A stretch of 64,000 nucleotides of DNA from Aureimonas sp. SA4125 (GTDB lineage Bacteria > Pseudomonadota > Alphaproteobacteria > Rhizobiales > Rhizobiaceae), in the NCBI RefSeq assembly GCF_019973775.1, contig NZ_AP025032.1, positions 2,914,001-2,978,000 of the forward strand. Direction: 5' to 3'. The notes beneath the pieces were generated by a model, which was given only the letters and a program-made list of their open reading frames with translations, searched no databases and was not told the DNA's origin. The position numbers and the translations under genes are program-made. Shown here in pieces: positions 1 to 15,054 of the stretch; position 1 is the first letter of the stretch, and each line of letters begins with the position of its first letter.

Positions 1-711
1 GATGTCGTTCCACTGGGATTCAGCGCCCATGCCGCCACCTTGGCGGCCCCCTATCCGGACTGGCGCAAACGGAGCTTCACGAAGAGCTTCCAGAAATATC
101 TGGCACGCCGCAAATCGCGCTTCCTCAAAAGCGGCGATGTCGTTCTGGAGCACCTGACGGGGGACGCGGCTGCCGAAGCCGTCTACGCCCTTCGAGATCT
201 CAGGGCGGGCCGCTTCGAGGGCGACCCCATCCAGAGCGATGCGGTGGCCGATTTCTATGCGGCTGTGGCACGAAACGGCGCCTCCGAAGGCCTCTGCCGC
301 CTGTACCGGCTGTCGCATGATGGAAGATCGGTCGCGTACACCTTCTCGCTGACGCAGGCGGGTCGCCTGCATTATCTGCTGATCGGCTGCGATTACGGGG
401 CTTTTTCGCGGCATTCGCCCGGCCTCCTCCTCTACGACATGATGATGGAAACCTTCGCCGAGGAGGGCGGCCGCATCTTCGATTTCACCATCGGCGACGA
501 AGCCTTCAAGGCCGACTTCGCAACCGTCCCAACCGCGATGTACGCGCTGCTGAGCCGTCCCACCGTCCGCGGGCGCATCGCGCATGGCATGTTCGGGGTG
601 CGCGAGCACGCGCGCCGACTCTACGAAAACTGGCGCGGCGGAGGAAGAACTGGGTCCACGGACACAAGCGGGGATGGCGAGCGCCCGAACCCGGCGACGC
701 AAGGGAGCTGA
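1..711 (+). CDS. GNAT/CelD-like acyltransferase, 5' truncated by the window
   Basis: The frame is open from the first base, so the gene starts upstream of the window; a TTG at 40 is in frame but unlikely to be the true start. The visible 236 or so residues look like the C-terminal GNAT half of the CelD/BcsL (FemAB-like) acyltransferases: the segment YLLIGCDYGAFSRHSPG followed by LLYDMMMETFAEEGGRIFDFT and a GDEAFKADF stretch is the typical acyl-CoA-binding and late-strand region. The substrate cannot be told from sequence. The stop is 3 nt before the next gene, a PIG-L-type deacetylase, so the two are probably cotranscribed and may modify the same sugar or polysaccharide. The tail after about residue 210 is low-complexity (Gly/Arg/Thr). 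Confidence 0.75.
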   Translation, partial: DVVPLGFSAHAATLAAPYPDWRKRSFTKSFQKYLARRKSRFLKSGDVVLEHLTGDAAAEAVYALRDLRAGRFEGDPIQSDAVADFYAAVARNGASEGLCRLYRLSHDGRSVAYTFSLTQAGRLHYLLIGCDYGAFSRHSPGLLLYDMMMETFAEEGGRIFDFTIGDEAFKADFATVPTAMYALLSRPTVRGRIAHGMFGVREHARRLYENWRGGGRTGSTDTSGDGERPNPATQGS

Positions 712-714
712 TCG

Positions 715-1608
715 GTGATTGATGGAATGTCCTTTCTCGAACGCTCCCTGATCGTCGCCGCGCACCCGGACGACGAGATGCTGTGGTTCAATTCGATCAT
801 CGGCAAGGTCGACCATGCCGTCATCGTCTACCGCAACTTCTGGGCGGCTCCGGAGCTCGGATTGGCTCGGGCGGCGGCGATCGGCGCGCTTCCGCTGAAA
901 AAGGTCACCTGCCTCGATATCGACGAGGCCGGCACCTACGGCTGCGCCGACTGGTCGAACCCGGTCCTGACGGAACACGGCCTGGAGTTTGGTGGCGCCG
1001 AAACCCGCCGCGAGATCAAACGCGTGACCAAGCGCTCCATCGGCAGGATATTGCCGGTCACCGCCGCCACGGCACCGGAGCGCGTCAGCGCGCAGTATGC
1101 CGAGAATTTCCAGCGCATCTGCGACGTACTCGAGCCGATGCTGTCGCCGGACATGAACGTCTTCACGCACAATCCATGGGGCGAATACGGGCATGAGGAC
1201 CACATCCAGGTCTTCCGCGCACTCGATCGCCTTCGCGACAAGATCGGCTTTCGCCTCTGGATGTCGAACTATTGCACCGAACGCGCGCTGCCGCTCGCCA
1301 TGCGCTATTTCGTCAAGGCGCCCGGCCCCTACATCAGGCTTCCCACCGACAAGATCCTCGCCGACCGGATTGCCGATGTGTACCGCGCGCACGGGTGCTG
1401 GACCTGGGCCGACGACTGGTCATGGTTCGACGAGGAGTGCTTCATGGAGGCGCCGCGCGGGGAGAGCGGCGGCAAGCAGCGTCATCTCTTTCCGCTGAAC
1501 TTCTTCTCCATCGAGGATCATCGCCAACCCAGCCCGTCGCACATGGCGACCGTTGCGACCCTGCTGATGTCGGGCATGGTCGGAGCCGCCATCGCCGAAG
1601 CGATGTGA
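715..1608 (+). CDS. PIG-L family (LmbE-like) deacetylase
   Basis: A 297-residue protein starting at GTG 715, with an AAGGGAG ribosome site 7 nt upstream. The motif AHPDDE near residue 16 and a later HEDH near residue 162 are the metal-binding signatures of PIG-L/LmbE zinc-dependent N-deacetylases (N-acetylglucosaminyl derivatives are the usual substrates). No signal peptide is visible, so it should be cytoplasmic. It follows the acyltransferase gene by 3 nt, which suggests a two-step modification of a glycan precursor. It lies outside the photosynthesis cluster proper, separated from it by a repeat element. The family assignment is firm; the substrate is unknown. Confidence 0.8.
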   Translation: MIDGMSFLERSLIVAAHPDDEMLWFNSIIGKVDHAVIVYRNFWAAPELGLARAAAIGALPLKKVTCLDIDEAGTYGCADWSNPVLTEHGLEFGGAETRREIKRVTKRSIGRILPVTAATAPERVSAQYAENFQRICDVLEPMLSPDMNVFTHNPWGEYGHEDHIQVFRALDRLRDKIGFRLWMSNYCTERALPLAMRYFVKAPGPYIRLPTDKILADRIADVYRAHGCWTWADDWSWFDEECFMEAPRGESGGKQRHLFPLNFFSIEDHRQPSPSHMATVATLLMSGMVGAAIAEAM

Positions 1609-1711
1609 GGGCCGCCGTCAGATTTAAGACGTGCTTTTGGTCGATCACGGCCGGTTCGGAGATCTCTCCGGTTATCCAAACCGCGCCGCGGCGCCCTGCC
1701 GCAGGGTCGCG

Positions 1712-1816
1712 TCTAAAGCGGGATGGCTTTTCTTTGAATCGCCGTCCCGCTTTCGTTCTTTGTTTCCGCATGATCTCTTTCCGAAAGCCGGAAGCCACCT
1801 TTCGGGATCATGCTCT
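1712..1816. repeat. Rhizobiales-type intergenic palindromic repeat (RIME-like)
   Basis: Two nested palindromes sit between converging genes: AAAGCGGGA (1715-1723) pairs with TCCCGCTTT (1745-1753), and GCATGATC (1768-1775) pairs with GATCATGC (1806-1813) around an inner CCGAAAG/CTTTCGG pair (1781-1787/1799-1805). TCTAA at the left and CTCTAG at the right bound it. From memory this matches a family of mosaic intergenic repeats common in Rhizobiales genomes. The paired stems could also act as a bidirectional transcription terminator between the deacetylase gene (+) and the bchP operon (-). I saw no second copy in the window. Confidence 0.7.
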
Positions 1817-2084
1817 AGCTTCGCAGTCGGCCGACGAGGTCGCCGAGATGCGCGGCGAAGCCCAGCGCCAGGAACAGCGCGATCCAGAGGGCGCCCGCGT
1901 CGATGAGAGCGGCCCGCAAAGCCAGGATGAGGAACAGGCCCGACAGCGCGTTGGCAAGCAGCGGCAGCCGCGGCGCGCCGGGCTTGAACAACAGGATCGC
2001 CAGAAGTTCGAGGCCGAGGATGGCGATCGCCATGACGGCGACGGTGCCGTCGAGGACGAGCCCGTCGATCAGCGCCACCGCCAT
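1815..2084 (-). CDS. Small hydrophobic membrane protein downstream of bchP
   Basis: An 89-residue protein, starting at ATG 2084 and overlapping the end of bchP by 16 bp. About three hydrophobic segments (near residues 14-36, 40-58 and 60-80) make it a probable inner-membrane protein. The arrangement (last gene of an aerR-ppsR-bchG-bchP-orf string, overlapping start) suggests translation coupled to bchP and a role near pigment synthesis or pigment-protein assembly, but I do not recognise a named family. A shadow ORF is less likely because its hydrophobic composition is coherent and the overlap is typical of this cluster. Confidence 0.6.
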   Translation of the reverse strand: MAVALIDGLVLDGTVAVMAIAILGLELLAILLFKPGAPRLPLLANALSGLFLILALRAALIDAGALWIALFLALGFAAHLGDLVGRLRS

Positions 2085-3289
2085 CGTCCCGGCCAGACGA
2101 GGCGCGCCATGTCGCCGAGGTCCTTGAAGAGGACCCGGACATAGGCGAGCGGGTCGCCAAAGCCGAGCCGCTTGTGCAGGTAAGAGTCCCAGACAAGGCG
2201 CTGGATGTCCCGGTCGGCGCAGAGGGCAACGAAGCGCTCGCGCCGCTTGTCGCTGCGATACCAGAAGAACTGCAGGAAGCCGAGGACGGCAAAGATCCGT
2301 CCGTGCTTGCGCATGAATCGCCGGCGGGCCTGCACCAGCGCGCGGCTGTCGCCGGTCGCGAGAAACGCATGCGCCGCTGAGGCTCCCAGCTGGCCACAGA
2401 GCATGGCGTAATAGATGCCCTCGCCCGACGACGGGGCGACGACGCCGGCAGCGTCGCCAAGGAGTAGCGCGTCGCGGCCGTTGTCCCAGCGCTTCAAAGG
2501 CTTCAGCGGCAGGGCAGCGCCCTCCTCGCGCAGCGTTTCGGCGTCACCCAGACCCGAGGCGGACCGCAGGAGACGCGTGGCGGCACGGAAGTCGAAGCCT
2601 TTCACCGCGCTGCCGACGCCGACGCTGGTCGTCTCGCCATGCGGAAAGACCCACCCGTAGAAGTCCGGGGAGATCTGCCCCTGATAGTAGACGTCGCAGC
2701 GCGCCGGATCGACACCGGGTCGGTCCGCCGCCGGCGACCGGACGATCTCGTGATAGGCGAAGACGTAGGGCGGTCGCTTCTCCGCCCCGAACAATTGTCG
2801 TCGGACAAGCGAATTGGCGCCATCCGCTCCGATGACGAGACGGGCCCGAACGACCTCGTCGGGGCCCGCGCAATCCCTGCGCCGAAAGGCTATCTCGTGT
2901 CCCCCGCAGGCATGCGGGCGCGCCGCGCGGAACGTGGCGGCGAGGACGTCGGCGCCGCGTTCGCCCGCCCTTTGCCGCAGGAATGGATCAAAGGCATCCC
3001 GGTCGACCATGCCGACGAAGCCGCCCGAGATCGCCATGTCGACGCTGGCGCCGGACGGCGCGACCATGCGCGCCGACGAGATGCGGGCGCGCAGGAGATC
3101 AGGCGGAACGTCGAAATCCTCGATCAGCCGGGTCGGAATGGCCCCGCCGCAGGGCTTCGTGCGGCCGTCCCGATCAAGGAGCAGGACCGCGTGGCCGGCC
3201 GCGGCAAGATCGCCGGCGGCGGTCGCGCCGGCCGGACCGCCGCCTACCACCACGACGTCGTAGGAGCGCTGGGCAGCTTCGCCGCTCAC
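2069..3289 (-). CDS. bchP: Geranylgeranyl (bacterio)chlorophyll reductase BchP
   Basis: A 406-residue FAD-dependent reductase that hydrogenates the geranylgeranyl tail of bacteriochlorophyll a to phytyl using NADPH. The N-terminus has the dinucleotide fold motif VVVGGGPAGATAAGDLAAAG (about residues 12-31), a later GADGANSLVRR and a third FAD contact LLLGDAAGVVAPSSGEGIYY, as expected for the family; its length is also normal (about 390-410). The start is GTG 3289, which overlaps the bchG stop in a GTGA arrangement, so the two are translationally coupled. It sits directly after bchG, the enzyme that attaches the tail it reduces. A PpsR-type operator upstream of bchG probably controls both. Confidence 0.95.
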   Translation of the reverse strand: MSGEAAQRSYDVVVVGGGPAGATAAGDLAAAGHAVLLLDRDGRTKPCGGAIPTRLIEDFDVPPDLLRARISSARMVAPSGASVDMAISGGFVGMVDRDAFDPFLRQRAGERGADVLAATFRAARPHACGGHEIAFRRRDCAGPDEVVRARLVIGADGANSLVRRQLFGAEKRPPYVFAYHEIVRSPAADRPGVDPARCDVYYQGQISPDFYGWVFPHGETTSVGVGSAVKGFDFRAATRLLRSASGLGDAETLREEGAALPLKPLKRWDNGRDALLLGDAAGVVAPSSGEGIYYAMLCGQLGASAAHAFLATGDSRALVQARRRFMRKHGRIFAVLGFLQFFWYRSDKRRERFVALCADRDIQRLVWDSYLHKRLGFGDPLAYVRVLFKDLGDMARLVWPGRWRWR

Positions 3290-4200
3290 GCGCCGACCCC
3301 TTGCAATGCCGCGACGGCGAACGCGCTCGCCAGCATGCCGAGGACGAAGAGGGTCGTGCCCGTGGCGTTGTACCAGGCGGCAAAACGCTGGGGATCGCGC
3401 AACAGGCGCGGCATGCAGAGGGTCTGGCCCGTCAGGAGGATGACGACGACGATGGCGTGCAGGGGAAAGCCCCAGGCCAGCAGCAGAACCACCACGCCCA
3501 TCTGCGGCAACGCCATGACAAAGCAGGCAAGCCGCGCCGCGCGATCGATGCCGAGTTGTGCCGGCAGGCTCGCGAGCCCCATCTGGCGGTCGCCCTCGAC
3601 CGACTTGAAGTCGTTGAGCGTCATGATGCCGTGCGCGCCGAGGCTGTAGAGTAGTGCCAGCCAGACGATCGGCCAGCCGGGAAAGCCGCCGGTGGCTGCA
3701 GCCGCCGCGGTGAACCAGGGCAGGCCCTCGTAGCAGAGACCGACGGCGCCCGGCCCCCACCAGCCGCTGCGCTTCAGCCGGAACGGCGGCGCGCTGTAGG
3801 CCCAGGCGAGTGCGAGGCCGGCGATCGCAGCGCCGAACACCCAGGCGCCGAGCCAGAAGGCGACGAAGAGGGAAAGCACCGTATTGCCGATGGCGATCCT
3901 GAGGCCCCAGTTCCCCGGCATGCGCCCCGAGGGGATGACGCGGCCCGGCTCGTTGATGGCGTCGACTTCGCGGTCGTACCAGTCGTTGACCGCCTGGCTT
4001 GTCCCGCACACGAGCGGTCCGGCCAGAAGGATGCCGCCGACGACATAGGGCCAGCGGTCGCCGACGGCGGCGCCCGACGAGACCACGCCGCAGCCGAATG
4101 CCCACATCGGCGCGAACCAGGTGATCGGCTTCAAGAGTTCGAGCGTTGACGAGAAGCTCGGTGTCGACGCACGCGGGGTGAAGACGATCTGCTGGGTCAT
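3286..4200 (-). CDS. bchG: Bacteriochlorophyll synthase (geranylgeranyl transferase) BchG
   Basis: A polytopic UbiA-family prenyltransferase of 304 residues that esterifies bacteriochlorophyllide a with geranylgeranyl diphosphate in the membrane. Both Asp-rich motifs are visible: NDWYDREVDAINEP and, later, LNDFKSVEGDR. Many hydrophobic segments follow. I chose ATG 4200 (MTQQIVF...), because an in-frame upstream start at 4263 would place coding sequence over the AT-rich operator at 4230-4247. It forms a coupled pair with bchP (4-bp overlap) and lies 67 bp downstream of ppsR on the same strand. Confidence 0.95.
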   Translation of the reverse strand: MTQQIVFTPRASTPSFSSTLELLKPITWFAPMWAFGCGVVSSGAAVGDRWPYVVGGILLAGPLVCGTSQAVNDWYDREVDAINEPGRVIPSGRMPGNWGLRIAIGNTVLSLFVAFWLGAWVFGAAIAGLALAWAYSAPPFRLKRSGWWGPGAVGLCYEGLPWFTAAAAATGGFPGWPIVWLALLYSLGAHGIMTLNDFKSVEGDRQMGLASLPAQLGIDRAARLACFVMALPQMGVVVLLLAWGFPLHAIVVVILLTGQTLCMPRLLRDPQRFAAWYNATGTTLFVLGMLASAFAVAALQGVGA

Positions 4201-4229
4201 GCGAAATCGTAACCTCTTACACTTCGATG

Positions 4230-4247
4230 CGTCAATTAAAATTGACA
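4230..4247 (-). promoter_or_regulatory. PpsR/CrtJ-type operator upstream of bchG
   Basis: On the minus strand the sequence reads TGT-CAATTTTAATTG-ACG, one base off the TGT-N12-ACA consensus. The inner 16 bp (4231-4246) are a perfect palindrome. It lies 30 bp upstream of the bchG start and downstream of the ppsR stop, so it should act on bchGP and not on ppsR. A further TGT half-site (minus strand, plus positions 4219-4221) lies in the 26-bp register seen at other pairs, but the partner half is degenerate. Confidence 0.7.
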
Positions 4248-4267
4248 CTCGGGCTGGCGTCACGCCT

Positions 4268-5683
4268 TTAGTCCGACGTCTCGTCCTGCTCGGAGATGCC
4301 GTACCGCCGCAGTTTGATGTAGAGGCTCTGGCGGCTGAGGCCGAGCATGTCGGCGGCCGAGGCGCGGTTGTTGTCGGTCAGCCGCAGCGCTGCTTCGATG
4401 CAGAGTTTCTCGATGATGTCGGCGGTATCCCGGACGAGGTTCTTCAAGGGCACGCGGCCGACCAGGTCGATCAGCTGTGCCGCCGAGGTCGGACCGTGAC
4501 CGGCAAGGCCGGCCTGCATGGCCTCTGCCAGCGGCACCCCGCGGATGGCGAGCCCGAACAGCGGCACGCCGCGGCTGGAGAATTTCGCCGCGGAAACCTC
4601 GACCGTCTCGCGTCCGCCATGCTCGTCGCGAATGACCGAGGAAAAGCGCCGCATCGTGCCATGCTCGCGCAGATTGGCCATGAGCACCTGCACGTCGACG
4701 CCGGAACCGCCGAGCCAGTTGTCGAGGCGCTTGTCCTCAACAAGATCCAGCGCCATCACCCGGATGAGATCGAGGAAGGCCGTATTGGCCTCGAGGATCG
4801 TCGCCTCCGCGTCGACGACGACGACACCGTCGGGAAGGCTTTCTGCCGCGGCCGCCATGTAACTGTCTGCCCCCGCCCCCGGATGGGCGCCGGACGCGTC
4901 GTCATCAGCCAAGCGCAGCAGGAGGTTGGTCCGTCCTAACTCGCGAAAGGGCGTCGCGCGCACCGCGAGGCGTCGATCCCCGCCCGACGTCCCGGCGACG
5001 AAGGCCGAGGGCCGTCCCCGGGCCACGACGGCCTTCAGCACCTCCAGGGCGTCCGCCTGGTCGTCGCGGCCGAAGATCGTGACGATGGAGAGCCCGGGAA
5101 GCTTTCCGATCGGCCTGTCCAGGAGGTCGGCAGCACCCTGGTTCGCTTCGAGGATCTTCAGGGAGTGGCTGTCGACGACGAGGAGGGGATCGACCGAGAA
5201 ATTGAACAGCATGCGGTAGCGCGATTCGATATCGCGCAGCTTGCGGTAGTCCTTCTCCATCTCGATCTGCGCCGAGACCAGCCGCTGCTGCATCGCCGAC
5301 ATCGGCCTGAGGTCCGTGCCGAACGCGATGCGGCTGTGCGCGCCGGCCGGTGAGACCACATGGTAGCTGACCGGCAGATCCTCGCCGGGAGCGCCGGGGT
5401 GGTTGACCTGCCGCGAGCGCGTCGGCGAGGTTTTCGCCGCATCGGCAAGGAGGGCCTCGATCTTGCTGCGGCTGTCAGCCGAGACGGTCGCCGTCCAGTG
5501 TCGGCCGACCCAGTTGTCGACGCCCCAACGGGCCAGGCCCTTGTCGGCATAGGCGACGTCGAGCACATCGCCGTCGGGCGACAGGACGACGGCGAGGAAA
5601 GCGTTCGCAGTCACCAGCGCCGCCAATGAGTCGGCGCCTAGTCCGGAAAACAGATCGCCGGGGGAGTGGAGGGAGCGTGACAC
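4268..5683 (-). CDS. ppsR: PpsR/CrtJ transcriptional regulator, copy 1
   Basis: A 471-residue repressor of photosynthesis genes. It has an N-terminal PAS-like region, a glutamine-containing linker helix (near residues 130-160: MQQRLVSAQIEMEKDYRKLR), two further PAS domains (about 160-270 and 280-390) and a C-terminal Fis-type helix-turn-helix (NNRASAADMLGLSRQSLYIK). Only one cysteine is visible, in KLCIEAALR just before the HTH; the central PAS cysteine used for the disulfide in Rhodobacter is absent. It lies 39 bp downstream of aerR, the same pairing as in other purple bacteria. A second, diverged copy is at 46593-47981. Confidence 0.93.
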   Translation of the reverse strand: MSRSLHSPGDLFSGLGADSLAALVTANAFLAVVLSPDGDVLDVAYADKGLARWGVDNWVGRHWTATVSADSRSKIEALLADAAKTSPTRSRQVNHPGAPGEDLPVSYHVVSPAGAHSRIAFGTDLRPMSAMQQRLVSAQIEMEKDYRKLRDIESRYRMLFNFSVDPLLVVDSHSLKILEANQGAADLLDRPIGKLPGLSIVTIFGRDDQADALEVLKAVVARGRPSAFVAGTSGGDRRLAVRATPFRELGRTNLLLRLADDDASGAHPGAGADSYMAAAAESLPDGVVVVDAEATILEANTAFLDLIRVMALDLVEDKRLDNWLGGSGVDVQVLMANLREHGTMRRFSSVIRDEHGGRETVEVSAAKFSSRGVPLFGLAIRGVPLAEAMQAGLAGHGPTSAAQLIDLVGRVPLKNLVRDTADIIEKLCIEAALRLTDNNRASAADMLGLSRQSLYIKLRRYGISEQDETSD

Positions 5684-5722
5684 CTCTTGGGAAACCAGCT
5701 TGCCATCGATGATCGGTCAGTC

Positions 5723-6628
5723 TCACTCCGCCACGGGACGATAGGAAAGCGGCGCCCGGCAAGCGAGAGCCGCCTCGGCCTGGAGGACAGCCGACGCGGC
5801 GTCCTCGGCCAGGCGGTCGAAGCCGGCGTCGAGAAGGAGGCGGGCATTCTCGCTGGCAAGGCTCCCGCCCCCGAGGAGCACAGCGGAGCGATTGCACGAC
5901 GTCCGGCGAACCCGCGCCACTATTGCCGAAAGATCCGGCAGGAGAGCGCCGGAATGGACCGACAGGCCGATGACGTCGTAGCGGCTCGACCTGGCGAGAC
6001 GCAGGATTTCGCTTCCGTCGCCGACACCGCAGCAGTCGACCGTCCAGCCGGCATGGCGGAAGCGCTCCTCGACCATAGCGAGGCCGAAACTGTGCTGGTT
6101 CCCGGGAGCCGGGGCGAGCAGGACGCACCGCGTGCGGTCTGGTGAGGGCACCGTGCTTTTGTCCATCACCAGCCCCATGAACAGGCGTTCCAGGCGGGCG
6201 ACAGCGATGGTGACCGCGAGGAAATCGCACTCGTCGGAGAGCCAGAGTTCGCCCAGAAGTCGGGCCGCCGGCGCCAGATACGTGTCCTCGAAACGGTGCA
6301 GATCGCCGGCTTCTGCCAGCCCCGCCTCCGCCAGAGTCCGGAACCGGTCGGCCGAACTGTCGAGCAGCGCCTCGACGAAGACTGCGAGAAACAAGGCAGG
6401 GCTCCGGGCCTCGGCCCGTCGATGGCGCTTCGCCGGATCGGGCCGGATCTCGGCCGCGCTGCCGACCGGCGCGCCGGCCGGCGCAACGCCGATCGCCGAG
6501 CAGGAGCCGCCCGACTCCCTGGTCTCCTCGCGCCGCGACGGATAGCTGCCCTCGGCGAAACAGGGTGGCGGCGCAGACGACGGACCCGGCTGCCGGCTGC
6601 CATCCTGACTGTTGCGAAATGAAACCAT
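5723..6628 (-). CDS. aerR: AerR/PpaA-type cobalamin-binding antirepressor
   Basis: A 301-residue protein of the PpaA/AerR family. In Rhodobacter this family binds vitamin B12 and antagonises PpsR/CrtJ in a light-dependent way. The C-terminal half has a B12-binding Rossmann-like domain with CVLLAPAPGNQHSFGLAMV and the diagnostic DVIGLSVHSG, whose His is the probable cobalt ligand region. ATG 6628 is preferred over an upstream TTG at 6655 because GGGAGGG sits 8 nt upstream. It leads the minus-strand unit aerR-ppsR-bchG-bchP and is divergent from bchF; the shared 300-bp region holds two operators and a sigma70-like promoter. Confidence 0.85.
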   Translation of the reverse strand: MVSFRNSQDGSRQPGPSSAPPPCFAEGSYPSRREETRESGGSCSAIGVAPAGAPVGSAAEIRPDPAKRHRRAEARSPALFLAVFVEALLDSSADRFRTLAEAGLAEAGDLHRFEDTYLAPAARLLGELWLSDECDFLAVTIAVARLERLFMGLVMDKSTVPSPDRTRCVLLAPAPGNQHSFGLAMVEERFRHAGWTVDCCGVGDGSEILRLARSSRYDVIGLSVHSGALLPDLSAIVARVRRTSCNRSAVLLGGGSLASENARLLLDAGFDRLAEDAASAVLQAEAALACRAPLSYRPVAE

Positions 6629-6847
6629 GCAGCGTGCCCTCCCGATCACCGCCAAACGTCCCCATGCGTCAATGCCGTCTCAAGCGCTGCCGTACAGCCT
6701 GCCGGATCGCCGCCTTCCCACGGCCATCGCGTCCACGTCCCCGTCGCAGGAGACCCGCTCGCGCACATCAGCGTGCTCGCCCACAGCGGCGTTCTATCCT
6801 TCATGCTGCCATTTCACTTCGGGCGAGTAAAGCGCTCCTCGTCAAAT

Positions 6848-6881
6848 TGTAAATCGAAATGGACGTCATCTTTGATTGACA
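6848..6881. promoter_or_regulatory. Two overlapping PpsR/CrtJ-type operators, aerR-bchF intergenic
   Basis: Site 1 at 6848-6865 reads TGT-AAATCGAAATGG-ACG and site 2 at 6864-6881 reads CGT-CATCTTTGATTG-ACA; each is one base off TGT-N12-ACA and they share two bases. Site 2 ends exactly on TTGACA (6876-6881), a perfect -35 hexamer facing bchF, with a weak TTAGAT 17 bp further on (6899-6904). A repressor bound here would block polymerase on the bchFNBHLM-puh operon. The region may also serve aerR in the other direction. Confidence 0.7.
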
Positions 6882-6944
6882 CTTTTGGTTTTCGGGATTT
6901 AGATCGCTGAGATGGCGAAGCGAGATATCGAGGGGAGGCGGACG

Positions 6945-8787
<1,843 letters not shown>

Positions 8788-8788
<1 letters not shown>

Positions 8789-10330
8789 TGCAGCTCACCG
8801 TCTGGACCTATGAGGGACCACCCCATGTCGGCGCGATGCGGATCGCCGCCTCGATGCGCGGGGTTCACTTCGTCCTCCACGCCCCGCAGGGCGACACCTA
8901 TGCCGATCTCCTGTTCACCATGATCGAGCGGCGCGACAGCCGTCCGCCCGTGACCTACACCACCTTCCAGGCGCGCGATCTCGGCAGCGACACGGCCGAG
9001 ATCTTCAAGATCGCCTGCCGCGAGGCGGTCGATCGTTTCCAGCCGGATGCGGTCCTCGTCGGCGCTTCCTGCACGGCCGAGCTCATCCAGGACGATCCCG
9101 GCGGCCTTGCCGACGCGCTCGGTCTCGGCATTCCGGTGGTGCCCCTCGAACTGCCTTCCTATCAGAAGAAGGAAAACTGGGGCGCGGCCGAAACCTTCTA
9201 CCGGCTGGTCCGGAAGTTCGCGCCGGCTCCGGCGGGTCAGCCACTTCCGCGCGCACCGGCCCCCCTCTGCAACATTCTCGGGCCTGCCTCGCTCGGCTTC
9301 CGCCACCGTGACGACATCGTCGAGGTGAAGAAACTCGTCGAGAGCCTCGGCGTCGCAATCAACGTCGTTGCGCCACTCGGTGCCAGCATCGCCGATCTCG
9401 CCCGGCTGCCGCAGGCCGCCTTCAATATCGTTCTTTACCCCGAAATCGCCGGAACCGCGGCCGAGTGGCTGAAGCGCAGCCATGGCCAGCCCATGGTGAC
9501 GGTGCCGCCGATCGGCGTTCTCGCCAGCGGCGACTTCATCACGGCCGTCGCCGCCGCCGCCGGCCTCGACGACGGATCGATGGAGGAACTGCGCTCCCGC
9601 CTCCCCTGGTATTCGCGCTCGGTCGATTCGACCTATCTGACGGGCAAGCGGGTCTTCATCTTCGGCGACGCGACGCATGCGGTCGCCGCGGCCCGCATCG
9701 CCGCCGACGAACTCGGCTTCACCGTCTGCGGCCTCGGCAGCTACAGCCGCGAATTCGCCCGCGAGGTCCGCGCCGCCGCGGCGCTATACGGCGTCGAGGC
9801 GCTCATCTCCGACGATCATCTCGCCGTCGAGGACGCGATCATCGCGGCCCAGCCGGAGCTGGTGCTCGGCACACAGATGGAGCGTCATGTCGCCAAGCGG
9901 CTGCGCATTCCCTGCGCGGTGATCTCCGCGCCGACACATGTCCAGGATTTTCCGGCCCGCTACTCCCCGCAGATGGGGGCGGAGGGCGCGAACGTCATCT
10001 TCGACAGCTGGGTGCACCCGCTGATGATGGGGCTGGAGGAACACCTCCTGCAGATGTTCCGCGACGATTTCGAGTTCAACGACGCCGCCGAGCCCTCTCA
10101 CCTGCCGCAGGCCGCCACGGCCGATGCACCGCCAAAGGCATCCTCGCTGCCGGTCGCAGCGGAAGCGACGCCGCCCCTCGCCCCTGTCGAGGCGTCGCTG
10201 CGCTGGGCGGACGACGCGGAGAACGAGCTGAAAAAAATCCCTTTCTTCGTCCGCGGGAAGGCCCGCCGCAACACGGAGAAATACGCCGCCGAACAGGGAC
10301 TAATCAACATCACAGTCGAGACGTTATACG

Positions 10331-10356
<26 letters not shown>
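8788..10356 (+). CDS. bchB: Dark-operative protochlorophyllide reductase subunit B
   Basis: A 522-residue partner of BchN in light-independent protochlorophyllide reductase. It begins [20 protein letters not shown], the conserved family start, followed by [15 protein letters not shown] (an Fe-S ligand Cys) and a conserved C-terminal domain [20 protein letters not shown] separated by a Pro/Ala-rich linker (about residues 430-470). ATG 8788 overlaps the TGA of bchN. Its last 26 bp overlap the start of bchH, so translation of the two is probably coupled. Confidence 0.96.

Positions 10357-15053
<4,697 letters not shown>

Positions 15054-15054
<1 letters not shown>

Noticed and set aside
1272..2144. 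290-residue plus-strand frame crossing the repeat into bchP
   Set aside because: It spans the end of the deacetylase gene, a repeat element and antisense bchP; composition is low-complexity.
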